Below are positions 23,613 through 36,600 of a DNA stretch of 64,000 nucleotides, one piece after another. The position numbers were made by a program, and so were the translations under genes. Within the stretch, counting starts at the first letter, position 1. Each line of letters opens with the position of its first letter. The notes beneath the pieces were generated by a model. That model ran no database searches, had not been told where the DNA came from, and saw nothing but the letters and a program-made list of their open reading frames with translations. This stretch comes from Sapria himalayana (Eukaryota > Streptophyta > Magnoliopsida > Malpighiales > Rafflesiaceae), in NCBI GenBank assembly GCA_029783825.1, contig JAREIK010002450.1:2656039-2720038 (forward strand). The letters are read 5' to 3'.

Positions 23613-26600
23613 AGGTAGTGACAATCCTTTTACATTATGAGATTTCTAACTCATTGGCATAATCTTTTACTATTAAACATATTCTTAGTGATATATATTA
23701 TTATGAAATTACAATCATACTTATCTTATGAAATTTAAATAACTACAAAATTAATTATACCTGACAACAACCAAATACTTTATTGGTGAAAATATCATTA
23801 TCATGTCCTATCACTATTACTATATCTTTAATATGATACATGAATTTTAAGTAAGTACCATAATTTTTTTATAAAGTCATAACTTTTAGGCTACTGAAAA
23901 ATACATTATCAAACTACTTAGATTAAAACTATAATAATTATCCACGGTCAACTTTTGAGATAGTAAAAATTATATAAAAAAATTCTCGAATATAACTATA
24001 TTCCAAGGTCGAGACTCTAGTCTTCAATAGAAAACAAAAGTAATAAGATTTAGGCTCAAGCTAATTATCAAAATCACAATATCTTTGTAGTATCACGATA
24101 ACATGATATATGATAAAAAAAATCAATACTATGACTACCCACAACACTACTGACATTTGAAGATATATGAAAGACAAATTTTATGCTAGAATCATTTCTC
24201 AATTTCATAGCTATAAGAAACATAAAAAAACTTTCTCAGTATCGTGGTCATATAATAATCAAAAAGACTAATGTCAATGTCGCAACTTTAACATAACACC
24301 ACGATTATATATTAATATGAGAAATCATTCACCATGTCGTAATTATTTTTTAACATTGTGACTTTGCATTAAAGATTAAACAAACACAAAAAGTCACATC
24401 CAATTCACAGAACCACAACATCGTGTTACAAAGATATTATGATCAAATTATGATCATTTTCAGCAATACAAATTTGTGTTACTAAAAGATCATGATACAA
24501 ACTAAAGTCATATCTGGTTTCCATAGTTACGGCCACAAACTTAAGAGATAATGATCAAATTTATGTTATACAAAGATCAGGATAAAAACTAGAATCATAA
24601 CCACTTTTTATAATTACGACCTCAAACTAAAAAGATAATAAAAAAATAATAATTTTTTTCTAAACGTTATAACTTTTTACTTATAGTAATCAAAGTCTTC
24701 TTTGAATAAATGAAAAATAAAAAAAGTCATAAAAACTTCTTAAGGGTTTTACAAGCAAACAACAAGAGATAGAAAACTTAATAAAACCCTAGAGTTGGAG
24801 GCACAATTCTAAAACACCTCTCTCGAAGAAAAATTCAAAAATTTTTTATCAAAATAATTATGACCTAAGATTTATATAGATTAATATATATGATTTGCAA
24901 TTGATTTTTATTTTATTTATAAATTAATGTGTTTGATTTATTTTATATTATTATATTGATATATTGATAATTGAATAAATCTTGAAATAGAATTTCAATT
25001 AATTAATTGATTTGTATGATACTATCATGGTAGATAGTGACATAAAAATTACGAGATTCACACGCACATACGATAGAAAAAAAAATAAAATTCTTACAAT
25101 ATGATTCACGAGATAAAACTATATGTTGAAGCCCAAAAAAAGATTATCTTGGTAAAAATAATAAAAATCATGTAATTGGTGAAAAAAATTGATTAACCCA
25201 TTTTAATCGATCAAAATGAGCTCCAACACACTTTGTGTTGTCATCGTCAGAATTGATGAAACCCATTCTGATAAATAAAATAGAGGAACATGCATGGAGC
25301 TAAAGCCAATGAAATCCTAGTTGAATAAGTGATTCATTAGTAGTCGTCATTATCAAAAATATCAAATAGGGCCGGAGGGGAGGATCGGCAGTTAGTCACC
25401 ACTGAAGCCTGAACAATGAATCACTACTTGAAGTAAGATTTAGTCTTTTGATTTTTTCTCCCCAAAATAACTTGTGCTTTCTTTGGTAGGAGAAGTCATC
25501 GAAGTCTTAGTTTTTTTTTTCCTTTTTTAAAAGCCACATAAGCCCCCCATATAACATATGCTTCCTTCTACAAGGTGTTAAATGTATGCATCAAACATGC
25601 TTCACTAATGAAAATGTACACCAATCATGTGTTAGCTTTTTTTCAGACGTCCCAAAGCATTTTCTCCACGCCTCTCCCTGAGGCATGCATCAAGGAGCGT
25701 CTTTAACCCCTTTGAAAATCTCGCATATAACTGTATCATGAAGAAATATATTCTTCACATCTAATTATTATATCATTTAACTGTGAAATACTAAATGAGA
25801 AATATGAAAATAAGTACTAAGATCATCTTGCTAACTAGAGGGTAAGTTTTTAATAGTCCATACAAAATGTTTAAATACATCCCCTCCCTACAATTTTTGC
25901 CTTAGAGTGATATAACTTCTTATTTGGACATGTCTTCACAATGCATACTCACAACAAAAAAAAAATCTTCCAAAAGGTAATAGAAATAGTTCATAGATTC
26001 TAATATAGTGGATGATATGCATTTCATTGATCATGATTTGAAATTATATTGAATGAGATAATATATCAAAAGAAAATTTAGATATATTAATATTATCAAA
26101 AAAAAAAAAATAAAACCTATAAAATTAAGTGATGAGTACAACTCATTCGGCCGTTCAAAAAAATAATCAAAATATCAAAATCAAAAATATTGACTGTAAG
26201 ATCATATGAATCCTTAACAAACTAACATCTAATTTAATTAGACCAAACATGTCTCTATCATATAATATAAATTTTAAGTTTTGAATAATCAAGTATCATT
26301 ACTATCAACTTAATCTGAGTTTGTATTGATATAAATATTACTATGTCACATGAGTTTGAATGAAAGCCTTCTACTCAAAAACCATCACGTTCTCTAAATT
26401 CAATATAATCTAAATTTGTTAAATTATATCTCTCCGCTGTAGTCCCCTAGATACATCTGATGGTGAGCATATATCTCTCATTGGTGCATAAATCTCTATC
26501 TCCTCTTCAAAAAAAATTTCAATAACTTTTTCTGGTGTATCCTATCATCTTGCAATAAATGTATTGAACTGGGACTCTCCTTCTACCTCAGCTATGAAAA

Positions 26601-27472
26601 TCCATGTGCCATAAAAATATAGCTCCTCCAAAAAATACTTAAAATAATACACCTAATGGCTTCCGTTATTTAACACAAATGAAATTCTTAAAAACCTATC
26701 AACCTTTTCCAACCTCACCACTGATCGATGCCATCTCAAGAACCATTCTCACCATCACTGTTAACATGACGGACTCCACTTGTCACATCCAACAACTAGG
26801 GCTTACTGAAATACAAAATAAAAATCATCATGCACGTTATGCACCTCCACTCCATAGTCGTCAGCTAGTGTTTCCTGTCATTGAGCACATACCCCTTCGT
26901 GACTCATACTCAACTATGCACCTCTACATGTATGCACTATGCGAGAGTATGGAGTGTGCACGTAGATGTACTACACAAAACCTTTCTTTATTACAGATTA
27001 ATATGAAACATTTCCTTAATTTGAAAAACTTATCTCACATACACAATGACCCTAATACTATGTAAAATATAACACAACAAAATAAAACATTTGAACCTAG
27101 ACTAAGAAATAACATACATAAAAGCTCTTTATATATAAAGTGAAATGAATGGGACAACTAACAATTTTGATGCTCCTATCAAAACATAAAAATGTAAATA
27201 AAAATGAAAATAAAATTACCAAATATGAAAAAGAAGAAATCTCAAGAATAACATCGATTACTTGAGAGTTCCATTGAATATGTAACTTCTTAGAGGAGCA
27301 ATATTTAGTAGTTTAAAAATTGATGATGCCTTGTTATGCAATTATGCAGTTTGGAGCATTGCTTCAAGCAAAATATTTTATGAGAAAATAAAATATAATT
27401 AAATTAGTTATCTCTTCATATGATAGAAGATCCAAGACAGTTCGATAATCACTATCTATCTGTATACAAGTA
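23613..27472. other. AT-rich sequence with a copia pol fragment, no gene recognised
   Basis: Most of this stretch is structureless AT-rich DNA. Between about 25700 and 25940 the sequence matches the minus-strand copia reverse-transcriptase segment also present near 20270, 41640 and 61765. The open frame at 26679-27065 (128 codons) has no recognisable domain, and its composition is like its surroundings, so I do not call it a gene. Confidence 0.4.
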
Positions 27473-28250
27473 TAGGTGTCAAATGATTGATGTCGTGTCT
27501 GACACTGCACAACTAGATTATGGCCAGCCTGGCACGGCCCATCCGGCCCAAGTCTAGTCATATTCGGGTCGGGTTGAGCTTAGAATTACCGAGTCAGGCC
27601 TGGAGATACCAGCCTAGGGGCCTACCCTAGATTAACCTGTCACCGAGACTAACACCTAATCGGTTGTAATTTAATGATTTAATTTTTTTTTATAAATTTA
27701 AATTAAGTTACCCATTATTAGTTAAGAATTACAACTAATGAATACAACATTACATTATTTATTATTTTATATAAATAAAAAATGTAAATTTATTAACACA
27801 TAATAATATTTAATAATTAAAAATAGCAAAAAAGACATTATTAATAATCTATCATCATTCAATTCAATCCAAAAATAAAAATTATCAATCATAATCATGT
27901 GAAATGACATATAATCTCAACGACAATATCAATCCGTATAAGTATGTAATTAATCATCAATGCTTAAGCGTCTGATGGTATCACTATAGGTGAGTTCAAC
28001 CTCAACATCCTCAAAGTCTCATGAGTCATCACCTGCCAGTAATTCCTCCGCTCTTCTTCCGGCATTATTCTGATAGGTTAACAATGAATTTTCTCAATCC
28101 TTCATGCATGCTAGTACCTCACCGACATGTGACTATGGAGTAAATCCATTATCTGAAATAATATTAACTACGACAAAAAAAAGATCATGATGTTACGCTC
28201 AACATTAAAAGAGTACGTAAACCTCAAATCATCTTAAATAGTATGAGATA
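27473..28250 (-). pseudogene. 3' half of a hAT element with transposase C-terminus, minus strand
   Basis: The terminus TAGGTGTCAAATG is at 27473, followed by about 180 bp of GC-rich subterminal sequence and an AT-rich spacer. On the minus strand between about 28190 and 27960 the transposase C-terminus can be read in pieces: VVVNIISDNG, VLACMKD, AGRRAEELLAGDDS, DFEDVEVEL. These match the end of the hAT transposase family. The 5' half is absent; the sequence runs into anonymous DNA and then the next hAT element at 28406. Confidence 0.7.
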
Positions 28251-28815
28251 TGTGAACTCATGATTTTGACAATTATAAAATATTAAAATTTTTGTTATTG
28301 TTATACGATAGGATTGAGCAGCATTCAGTATCTTAGTATCAAGTTAACTTACTCCTATTCTACGATTTACCCCGTCATTTTCTCCTCGCTAACTAAATAA
28401 AGAATTGGAGGTGTCAAACAGGTCGGCCCAGCCCGGCCCGGTACGAGGCACGGTTCGGTCGTGCCTAGGCCGGCCCGGCATGCAAAAATCTCATGCCAGG
28501 GCCCGTGCCGTGCCCGGGAAAGGCACGACCCGTGTCGTGCCGTGCCGAGGCCAACCAGGCCTCGTGACGTGTCTGACCCGGCAGGGTTCGGTGGCCAATG
28601 GCATGGCCCGTAGGCACAGTCGGGGTCACCTTTCACACCCAGCCCGACGCCAGCAACCACTGTCCCGCACTCTCATGAGTCACGGGCCATGTTAAGTTCA
28701 CTGTGACTCAGGACGCTCGGGCCAACGGCAAGCCCTAATAGCCCCGTTCCCCTTCCCACAAAAAAGACCGTGGGTCGGGTCCAATCAGACCCTAGCCGAG
28801 GTCCCCGACCCGATT

Positions 28816-28831
28816 CCCCCCCCCCCCCCCC
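28816..28831. repeat. Poly-C run (about 15 bases)
   Basis: An unbroken cytosine run lies in the 5' subterminal region of hAT-3. Such runs are unusual in this AT-rich window, and its exact length may be a sequencing uncertainty. Confidence 0.85.
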
Positions 28832-29379
28832 AATTGTATCCGTTGGATCTCACCTCTAATGGCTAGGGGGCAGAATCCAACGGCCCTCATGATTCTGCCC
28901 CCTAAAAAATTAAAAAAAATAAAAAAAAAAATCAAAAAAATGATTTTTTTTTAAAAAAAAATCAAAAAAATGATTTTTTTTTTAAAAAAATATTTTCTTT
29001 AATCTATAAATTCTATCTCCCTCTCTATAATATTTATGTTTTTCATAAACATTCTTTCTCAAATCTCACATTTCTCTCTCAAAAATCTTGCTCCTCTCTT
29101 TCAGGACTCGGGAAGTCGGGATTTTGTCATTTGGCTTAACTTTTCGGGAATCTCAACTAGGGTTTTGAATTTTGAGCTAGACTGTGGTGCACTGTGTACG
29201 TGATCGACCTTACTGCTTTACCGGATAATTTATTTTAAGTTTGTTTCACTTCCTCTCTCTCTCTAGACCTAAAATAGATAAATTTAAAATCTATCATCTA
29301 ATCTCTAAATAAGTCTCATGATTAATAAAAATCCTAAAAAATGACAAATACTAATGAAACATATTTAAAATTAGAAAAT

Positions 29380-31431
29380 GAAAGAGGTCTGAGGCTGCTA
29401 AAACTTTGATTTCTTTCGTCGTCTCAACCCAAACTTCTAAAAAACAAAAAATCAGGAGGACTTCTGTAGTTTAGGCTCATTTTACTATAATTAAAAAATA
29501 TTAGGGGTGAAAAAGAAGAAATGACACAGTACAAATATTATATGAGATTTTTAACATATAAGAGTTCGTTTGGGACAGGGCGTCATAATTGGTATGCCGA
29601 ATTATACACCAAAAAATATTATCCATTAGATCCTAGGCAAATCCAACTTGGCACTGTATTTTTTGAGACTGGATCGAGTTCAGTCTCAAAGTTTACTCCC
29701 TTCATATACTCCAGCGAGTTGGGTAGTGACGGCATAGTCAGACTTATCACATTGATGGGTCTTCCGATTAGATTTTCGGAAGATCCAAGGGTAGTGCGCA
29801 TCATGCAGACATATTTTTAGCCTGCTTATCGTAGGATTCCTAGGTCCACATTTAGGAATGACATATTAAAGATATATAAGTTAGAAAAACAAAAAAAAAT
29901 TAATGAATTTATGGCATATAGTGGAGTGGTGTCCGTGACGTCCGATATCTGGACAAGTCACGATGAATCATCTTATGCATATCTCACCAACCACTATGTA
30001 GATTCTAACTGGACTATGAAAAAAAAATTTTTGGATTCTCTGAGATTCTCCATCCTCATGATGGTCCGACTATTTTTGAGTGTATGATGAAAATCTTTAG
30101 GGAATATAAAATTCAAAATAAAATTTTTAGTATGACAATCGATAACGCATCTAATAATAGAGTAGTAATCAACATGTTTGTTAGGAATATTAGTGACGCA
30201 CTATTAGGAGTGATTTTTCATGTCAGATACATGTGTCACATGATTAACTTGATTGTTCAAGTGGGTATGAAGGTGTGTTCCCTAGCGTTGGATAATATAT
30301 GTAATGCACTAAAATATATTCGTACTCCTCACAGACAACAAGAGTTTGTTAGTTTCTGTTTGTCTGTGAATCTTAAGAAGAAGAAATTTCAATCGGATGT
30401 AAGACATCATTGGAATTACACGTACCTGATGTTAGAATTATGTGTTGGATACGAACACGTGATATCCGACTACTTCAATAGCAAGAGTGACGAACTTATT
30501 ATTGACGACACTGACTGGGCTTCAGAAATTTCATTTATGAAATTCCTCAAGATTTTTTATGACACGACGAATATGTCTTCGTCGGTTTATACGCCCACGA
30601 CTTGCATTACACTCTGGTGTATATGTAACATTAGTAGCATGTTTAGGAAGTATCGAGCTGACCCTACACTTAGCCATGTGGTTGCAGAGATGGAAACCAA
30701 ATACTTGAAGTACTGGCCAACCGTTTCATCTCTTTATTGTCTCGCTGTATGCATGGACCCTAGGGTTAAGGTGGAAGGGGTAAAAAATACCCTGACCTAT
30801 ATTTCCTTGTGCATGAACCTGGAAGAGCTACCTGAAGGGTTCATTCACGAGAAGTTGACTAACATGTTCACATACTATGATACTATGTATGGTGGTGGTG
30901 GTGAGACAATGATTATAGACATTGATACCTTGTTCGGACATGATGATTTTTTCATTCAGCTAGCGAGGGGGAAACATAGGTGTGGACCATCACATAGGAG
31001 CGAGCTTTCTCGGTACTTAGATACCGATTACTACTCAATCTTATCACATTCTGATACTAAGAATCTTGATATATTACAGTGGTGGAAATCATATGAGTCC
31101 ACCTTTCCCGTGCCATCTAGGATGACATGGGATCTACTGACTCCTCCGGTGTCAAGCGTAATATCGGTGTCTGTTTTTTCTGTTGCAGTTAATGTGATTT
31201 CGGATGGAGATTGAGATTACGTCCAGATATTGTTGAGGCCTTGGCTTGTTTGAAGGATAATGAGAATTCGAGGATTAGCATTCATGATCGTGCTGGAGTT
31301 GGGTCTGGACAGAGACTGTAGTCGCATCCACTGCGATAGCGGATGAGTTGATTGCTGATGATGATGATCCATATGATACTGATCTTGATGTTGTGGCTGA
31401 TGATGCTCATGATATGCCGATTGACGATTGA
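29380..31431 (+). pseudogene. hAT transposase, near-complete but frameshifted (hAT-3)
   Basis: The order is that of plant hAT (Ac/RICESLEEPER-type) transposases. A BED-type zinc-finger region comes first (about 29440-29620, RRTSVV then KSSFGTG), but its expected Cys ligands read Tyr. The RNase H-like core follows: TSDIWTS, holding the first catalytic Asp, at about 29935, TIDNASNN at about 30135, and CHMINLIVQ at about 30235. The DUF4413-like middle contains DDTDW. The C-terminal dimerisation region reads ELSRYLDTDYY, NLDILQWWK and PSRMTWDLLTPPVSSV (about 31000-31160). The longest open piece is 30084-31214 (376 codons). A stop at 29818, a frameshift near 30080 and another near 31200 break the gene; beyond the last, LRPDIVEALACLKD continues in another frame to the stop at 31429. 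It would bind element ends and cut DNA, but is inactive as it stands. Confidence 0.85.
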
Positions 31432-32001
31432 TGATGATCTACTATTTTTTGATTTCGATGTTCTATTTTTTATTGATTGTACGCTTTATTTATACGTTAT
31501 GTTGAAACTGTAATTTGTTTGGTTCAAGCCTTCGGTATCAAATGGCTGATTGGTCATTTTTCATTCGAGTTGTTTATGTTTTTTTTTAAACAAAATGTAT
31601 TGATTTATTTATTTTTTTGTTTTAATTTTTCATTTAAAAATTTATAATTATATTATATAATTATAATAAATTTTAAACTAATTTTATATTATATTATAAA
31701 AAAATTTTAAACTTTGTTATTTTAATAAATTTTAACATTTTTCATATTATAAATATATAATATTATACATTATCTAAAATTTTATATATAATTTAATAAT
31801 TTATATAAATAAAATAAAAATTAAAAAAAATTAAAAAAATAAATTTTACTGGCCCGTACGGCCTGTATATGGCCCCTACCGCCGGGCCCGGCTTTTTAAA
31901 CCGTGTTGTGCCTGGCTCGGCACGAAAGCACACCCGTGCTCAAAAAAATGGGCCGGGCCCGGCCGGCTCTGTTCTGCCGGTTTGACACTTCTATTTTCTC
32001 A

Positions 32002-33244
32002 TAGTAAACCTTATCTCCTAGATAATTAAGAGGTAGATGGTGTTTTTAGATTTAGGGTTCTAAGAAATAATGATGGTTAATGTGAAATACTTTGGATGTT
32101 TTTGATCGAAAAGATCGATCAAATATCTTCTTCTCTCTTTATCCTTTATTATGATAGTCGGGTAATGAATATATTACCTTACACATAATGTTTCTCAATT
32201 TAATGAAGCCCATGAGTAAATTTCTTTTTTATAAAGAAAAATTTCATGATGAGATAATTATAACATATATTCAGATATTCGAGTAGTGTACAAACATCTT
32301 CAAGAAGGCATTGATAAGGTGTTAACTTTTCTTATTTTTCTTCAAGCTTAGTGTTGTGGATTTGCATTTCCATCAAATATGATGTATATACCCAACATAT
32401 AAATTATCCTTATTCTTTTTGGCTATTATATAAGGATATTTGTGGTAAAAAATTTCTTATATTTCAAGAAAATTAGTGTATTGTTATATTTATGTCTTTA
32501 GAATATCTTTTGTAATATTTTCTTCTATGATAATCTCTAACTATATTTTTGATTATAATTAACTAAATATTTCTATCTTCTCAATTTAGTTATTTATTTT
32601 TTGTCAAGGTGAGAATATTTTATTTTAATCTTAAAAGAATATTTATCCTGAATTATGAGGTATATCAATTAGAAATAAATAATAGAGTTTCTTATCCTAT
32701 TTGTCAAATTTATATGAAGAAGAATTTTTTTGATGTGATATACTTATATATAGTCTATCTCATAGAGATGAAACCTAATAGAAATTTATGTATTTTATAA
32801 TTTTTATTAATGATTATTAATGATTTACATAATTTTTTTTTTATTTTTAATTATAAATTTGTTTTATTTTTCAATTATGTTGTAAAAAGATAAAAAATCA
32901 ATATAGTAAATATAAGAATAATAGAGGTGGTACCCAAAGCACATTTCCCACTATGTACAAGGCTACTGGCTTTGAATAAATATACTTATTATCATACCAA
33001 GGTTTCATATTAAATATATGCATATAATTCGAGCTCTTTCTATGTGATTATCTCGAATAAAAATATTCTCGTTTAAATACTTTTAATTTTGAAGTTCGAA
33101 GGAGATTTGATATATTAGTATTTGTTTAATTTCACACAAAAATAGGTTATTATATTTAGAGTTTATATCAAGAAATTTTAATATTTATTGAATAGATCAT
33201 GAGATTGTATACCAAACCTTTTGTGACAGTTGGCTCTCATTGAA
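32002..33244. other. AT-rich sequence, no gene recognised
   Basis: This is anonymous AT-rich DNA, probably decayed retrotransposon. No motif, terminal repeat or exon could be read with confidence. Confidence 0.35.
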
Positions 33245-33680
33245 TAGTGGTGAAAAATGGGCTGGATAGCCCGTGCCATCCTAACGACATGGCCATCAAA
33301 ACCCGGCCTAGACATGATGAATTCGTGTCTAGATCAAGCACTAGCTAGCTCGCGACATGGCTCAAGTCATGATGGGCCATAGTGTGCTTTATATGCCACA
33401 AAACATGAGGCACATGTCCTAGCAAGGTAGCTTGTGCTAGCTGATTTCAGTATGGATGAATAAACCAAGTAAGCCTAGATTGAACCTATGAGTCCGGATT
33501 CAGTTGTGTCAGGCAGGCACGACTCGACTCTGCCAGGCCCAACCTTGCATAACCCAGGCAGCTTATTGGCCAATGAGCCTTGTCTGGCTGCTCTTGTTAA
33601 AAAGTGTGCTGGCACTAGATGACTTAGGTTTGAAACTAGGATGGCAAGACTAGACATTCTGGCCTGCATGAGCAGAAAAA
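33245..33680. mobile_element. Degenerate hAT-type GC-rich fragment
   Basis: The left side begins TAGTGGTGAAAAATGGGC, a diverged form of the hAT terminus. The next 430 bp are GC-rich with GGCACGAC-like and TGCCAGGCCC-like motifs typical of the subterminal regions. No right terminus or duplication was found. Confidence 0.5.
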
Positions 33681-36600
33681 AAGTTTGCAGTGCCTCCCCA
33701 AAATAGCTTATTTTTTACCTCAATAATAACCAAACGAGATTATAGAAATGAAAACAAGAAATTTAATTGAAATAACTTAGACATTGTTCTTTGACGTGTG
33801 TTCTGAAATATTTTGAGTTGATGTAGTTTAAACGATAAATTACTTCAAGAACATGATATTTTCATCTATTATTTCTTTTCATATGTTTTTTTAGATTATG
33901 CATTGCAAAGAGATTATTAAACATGAATTTCAAAATATTCAGGAGAATTTATTTTATCCATAATTTTTTTCTAATATATTATTTATAGCCTTAAATTATG
34001 TCTTTCTTGATTTTGTTGTATTCAATGAGGGTTTATGTATTTTGTTTTAGAGTAGTAAAGTTTTAGTAAGTATTATTATTATTTTTTTAAGTATATCTAT
34101 TTTTTTAGTTTATTTAGGAAGGAAAAGAGTTCATAAGATAAATCGATACTTATTACTTTACTTTCTTTTATGCAAGTGAGTGTTCACTATGAATATAAAT
34201 CTAAATGAGAAATTAGATTGTATTAAGCAAGATTTGTAGTAAATTTTTCAAATATTTTATGTGGATTATTATGATACTTTTTCGTATGGTGATCATGATG
34301 TCTCCATAAAAATATTTATTTAATAAGTGTCATTTATAGTTGGAGAGTACCTATGTTACATGTAATGTAATTATAATTATGCAATTTATACATTCACAAA
34401 GGTTTCATTGTTGGTTTCTTCTAATAATTATTTTTATTGACTCATATAGTAATTTCATCTCCAATACTATTTCTCAAGTTGATTTTGTTAAATCTAGTAT
34501 ATTATTGAAAAGATTATCTATCTGATCATTACCAGACAAAATGTATCTAATATTGTTAGTGTGGTTAATTATTTTTCAGTTTTTTTATAATAAGTTCACC
34601 AAGTAATAATGAATTATGACACGCCATACACTAGGAGATTGTTTCATGTCACAAAGGGTCTTCTTCAATATGTACATAGTCGATGTATTCCTAAATCAGT
34701 GAGTGCTCCTAGGAATAGTGATTGTACCTAAGCTTTCAGGAATAGTGAATTCTAATATCTTTTATATAAGTACTTCTTAGATTTCAATAAAGGAATATAC
34801 TTTTTATAAATTAAAATAAAGGACTGATATAAATCCACTTGTTAGATTACGATAAAGGACTATTATAAGTCTGCTTGTGATATTACAATATAAAATAGTA
34901 ACTTAATAGTGATTATTTTGTTCATAAGAGAAAATATCTTTGTAGCCAATGACATATGTTTATGTAAAATCTATTGCTACTAATTTAGTTTTGAGTTGAT
35001 TGATATTTTCTTCGGATTTCATCTACACCTTATGCACACATCTACATTAACTTAAAGATTACGTATTGATTTTAAGATGAGTTTTTAACTATGATTAAAT
35101 ATGATTGTATTCAAATTTTTTAACATAACATGCCACTATTCTAGAAGACTAGGTATTTTGCAAAGAGTATCTAAGATGCTACAATTATTAAGGATAAGAA
35201 AGTATAAGAAGTAACAAAATGAGAATAATAGAATTGTTGAGATTACAAATATTGAGTAAAATATTTCATTGGTTTTTTTTTGTAATACAATCGAAAGATC
35301 CAAGTTATTACTTTTAGTTGGATCTTGTGATATGACAAAATACTCATTTGGAAAAGATTGTTGAATTATTAATCTAATATATATTTTTTTAGATTGAAAT
35401 CCTAAAATCTCATAATTCTCATCTCACCCTATTGGGGAGATTTGCACCTCGTGTCCAATTAGAAATTCATACTATGATTCTATCTAACATTGAACCACTC
35501 TAGGAGAGATGTTATTAATCTTGTCGGGGTTAGTCATGCAAGTCGTATCGGGTGTAGGCATATGAGAATGGTTAGCAATTAATCCTTCGTAGGCTATAAC
35601 AACTGGACAAGACAATTGGTCTCACTACAATGTCTAAAGGTATGTTTTCTTGGATTGAGTCATCAAAGTAAGTTTTACTCTTGTTATTAATCTTATTCTT
35701 TTTATTCTTCTTTATATTTTCATTCTTCTTATTTTTCTTATTTTTTATATTTAGTTAATAATTATATATTAGTTATTTTCTCTCTTCCTGAATGAAGGTG
35801 TATTTAATGACACATGTAATTATTCTCTCTCTTCTTGAAGAGACCTCCTGGGCAAAATAGATACTTACAAAATATTTTGGTGGAAGATGGGAGAATCTTT
35901 GTTTTTTGCATATACGAGCTGATATGGCATATGTCTTGAGAGATTATAAGATGATATTTAGTTAAATAGAAAGTTTATGTTTAATATTATTTTTCCTCAA
36001 AAATGTATAAACATAATTCTTTGAAGCAAGAATATCATAATTATCTTAATTATATTTAAGTTATTTCTCTCATGTTTTCTATTTCATTTAGGAGTATTAG
36101 TAAGAGTACTAGCAGGAATACAAGCATAGAATGTCTCTTGAATTATTTTATTCATCTTAAAAAAAATAAAAAAAATTGATAAAAAAATATATTTCAAAAT
36201 ATTATTACTTAACATCTAAATGATGTATCCAATCTGAGTTTTTACTTTTCATAAAATTTCATAAAATTTATAAAAAAATTTAAATACAAATAAATATCAA
36301 TGTATTATAATAATCAATAAAAGTAATAAAATATCTTAATTTATTTTGTGACCATGTTACAGGGTTACCAAAAATCTAAGTGAATCAAATGGAATGAAGT
36401 CCTTTTAGTACTCATGACATATTAGATAGGAAGATCTAATATGTTATTTTAATTAAAATGCCTCAATCAATAAATATCACTTCATTAATGCTCAGTTTTA
36501 GAATCTCTAATTTTACTAGTAAGTGATATTTCAATTAAGTATAAATCACTAGCTGATCAATAGTAAACAAATATTTAGAAAAGCTATTGTGAGTAAAGAA

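Larger units (their letters stand above)
28406..31993 (+). mobile_element. hAT transposon with the best-preserved transposase (hAT-3)
   Basis: The ends are TGGAGGTGTCAAAC (28406) and GTTTGACACTTCTA (ending 31993). GC-rich subterminal regions lie at 28420-28850 and 31850-31990. An adjacent target duplication is not visible: TAAAGAAT is on the left and TTTTCTCA on the right. A TTTTCTC string occurs 20 bp further out on the left (about 28378), so the left junction may have been altered. The transposase pseudogene occupies 29380-31431. The interior aligns with hAT-1. Confidence 0.85.

Noticed and set aside
26679..27065. 128-codon open frame on the plus strand
   Set aside because: No recognisable motif, no splice or promoter context, and base composition like its surroundings; a chance frame cannot be excluded.
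28367..28695. Overlapping 96-97 codon frames on both strands
   Set aside because: They lie in the GC-rich subterminal region of hAT-3, where stops are rare on both strands.
28378..32001. TTTTCTC as target duplication of hAT-3
   Set aside because: The left copy lies 20 bp outside the terminal repeat, so it is not adjacent as a true duplication must be.
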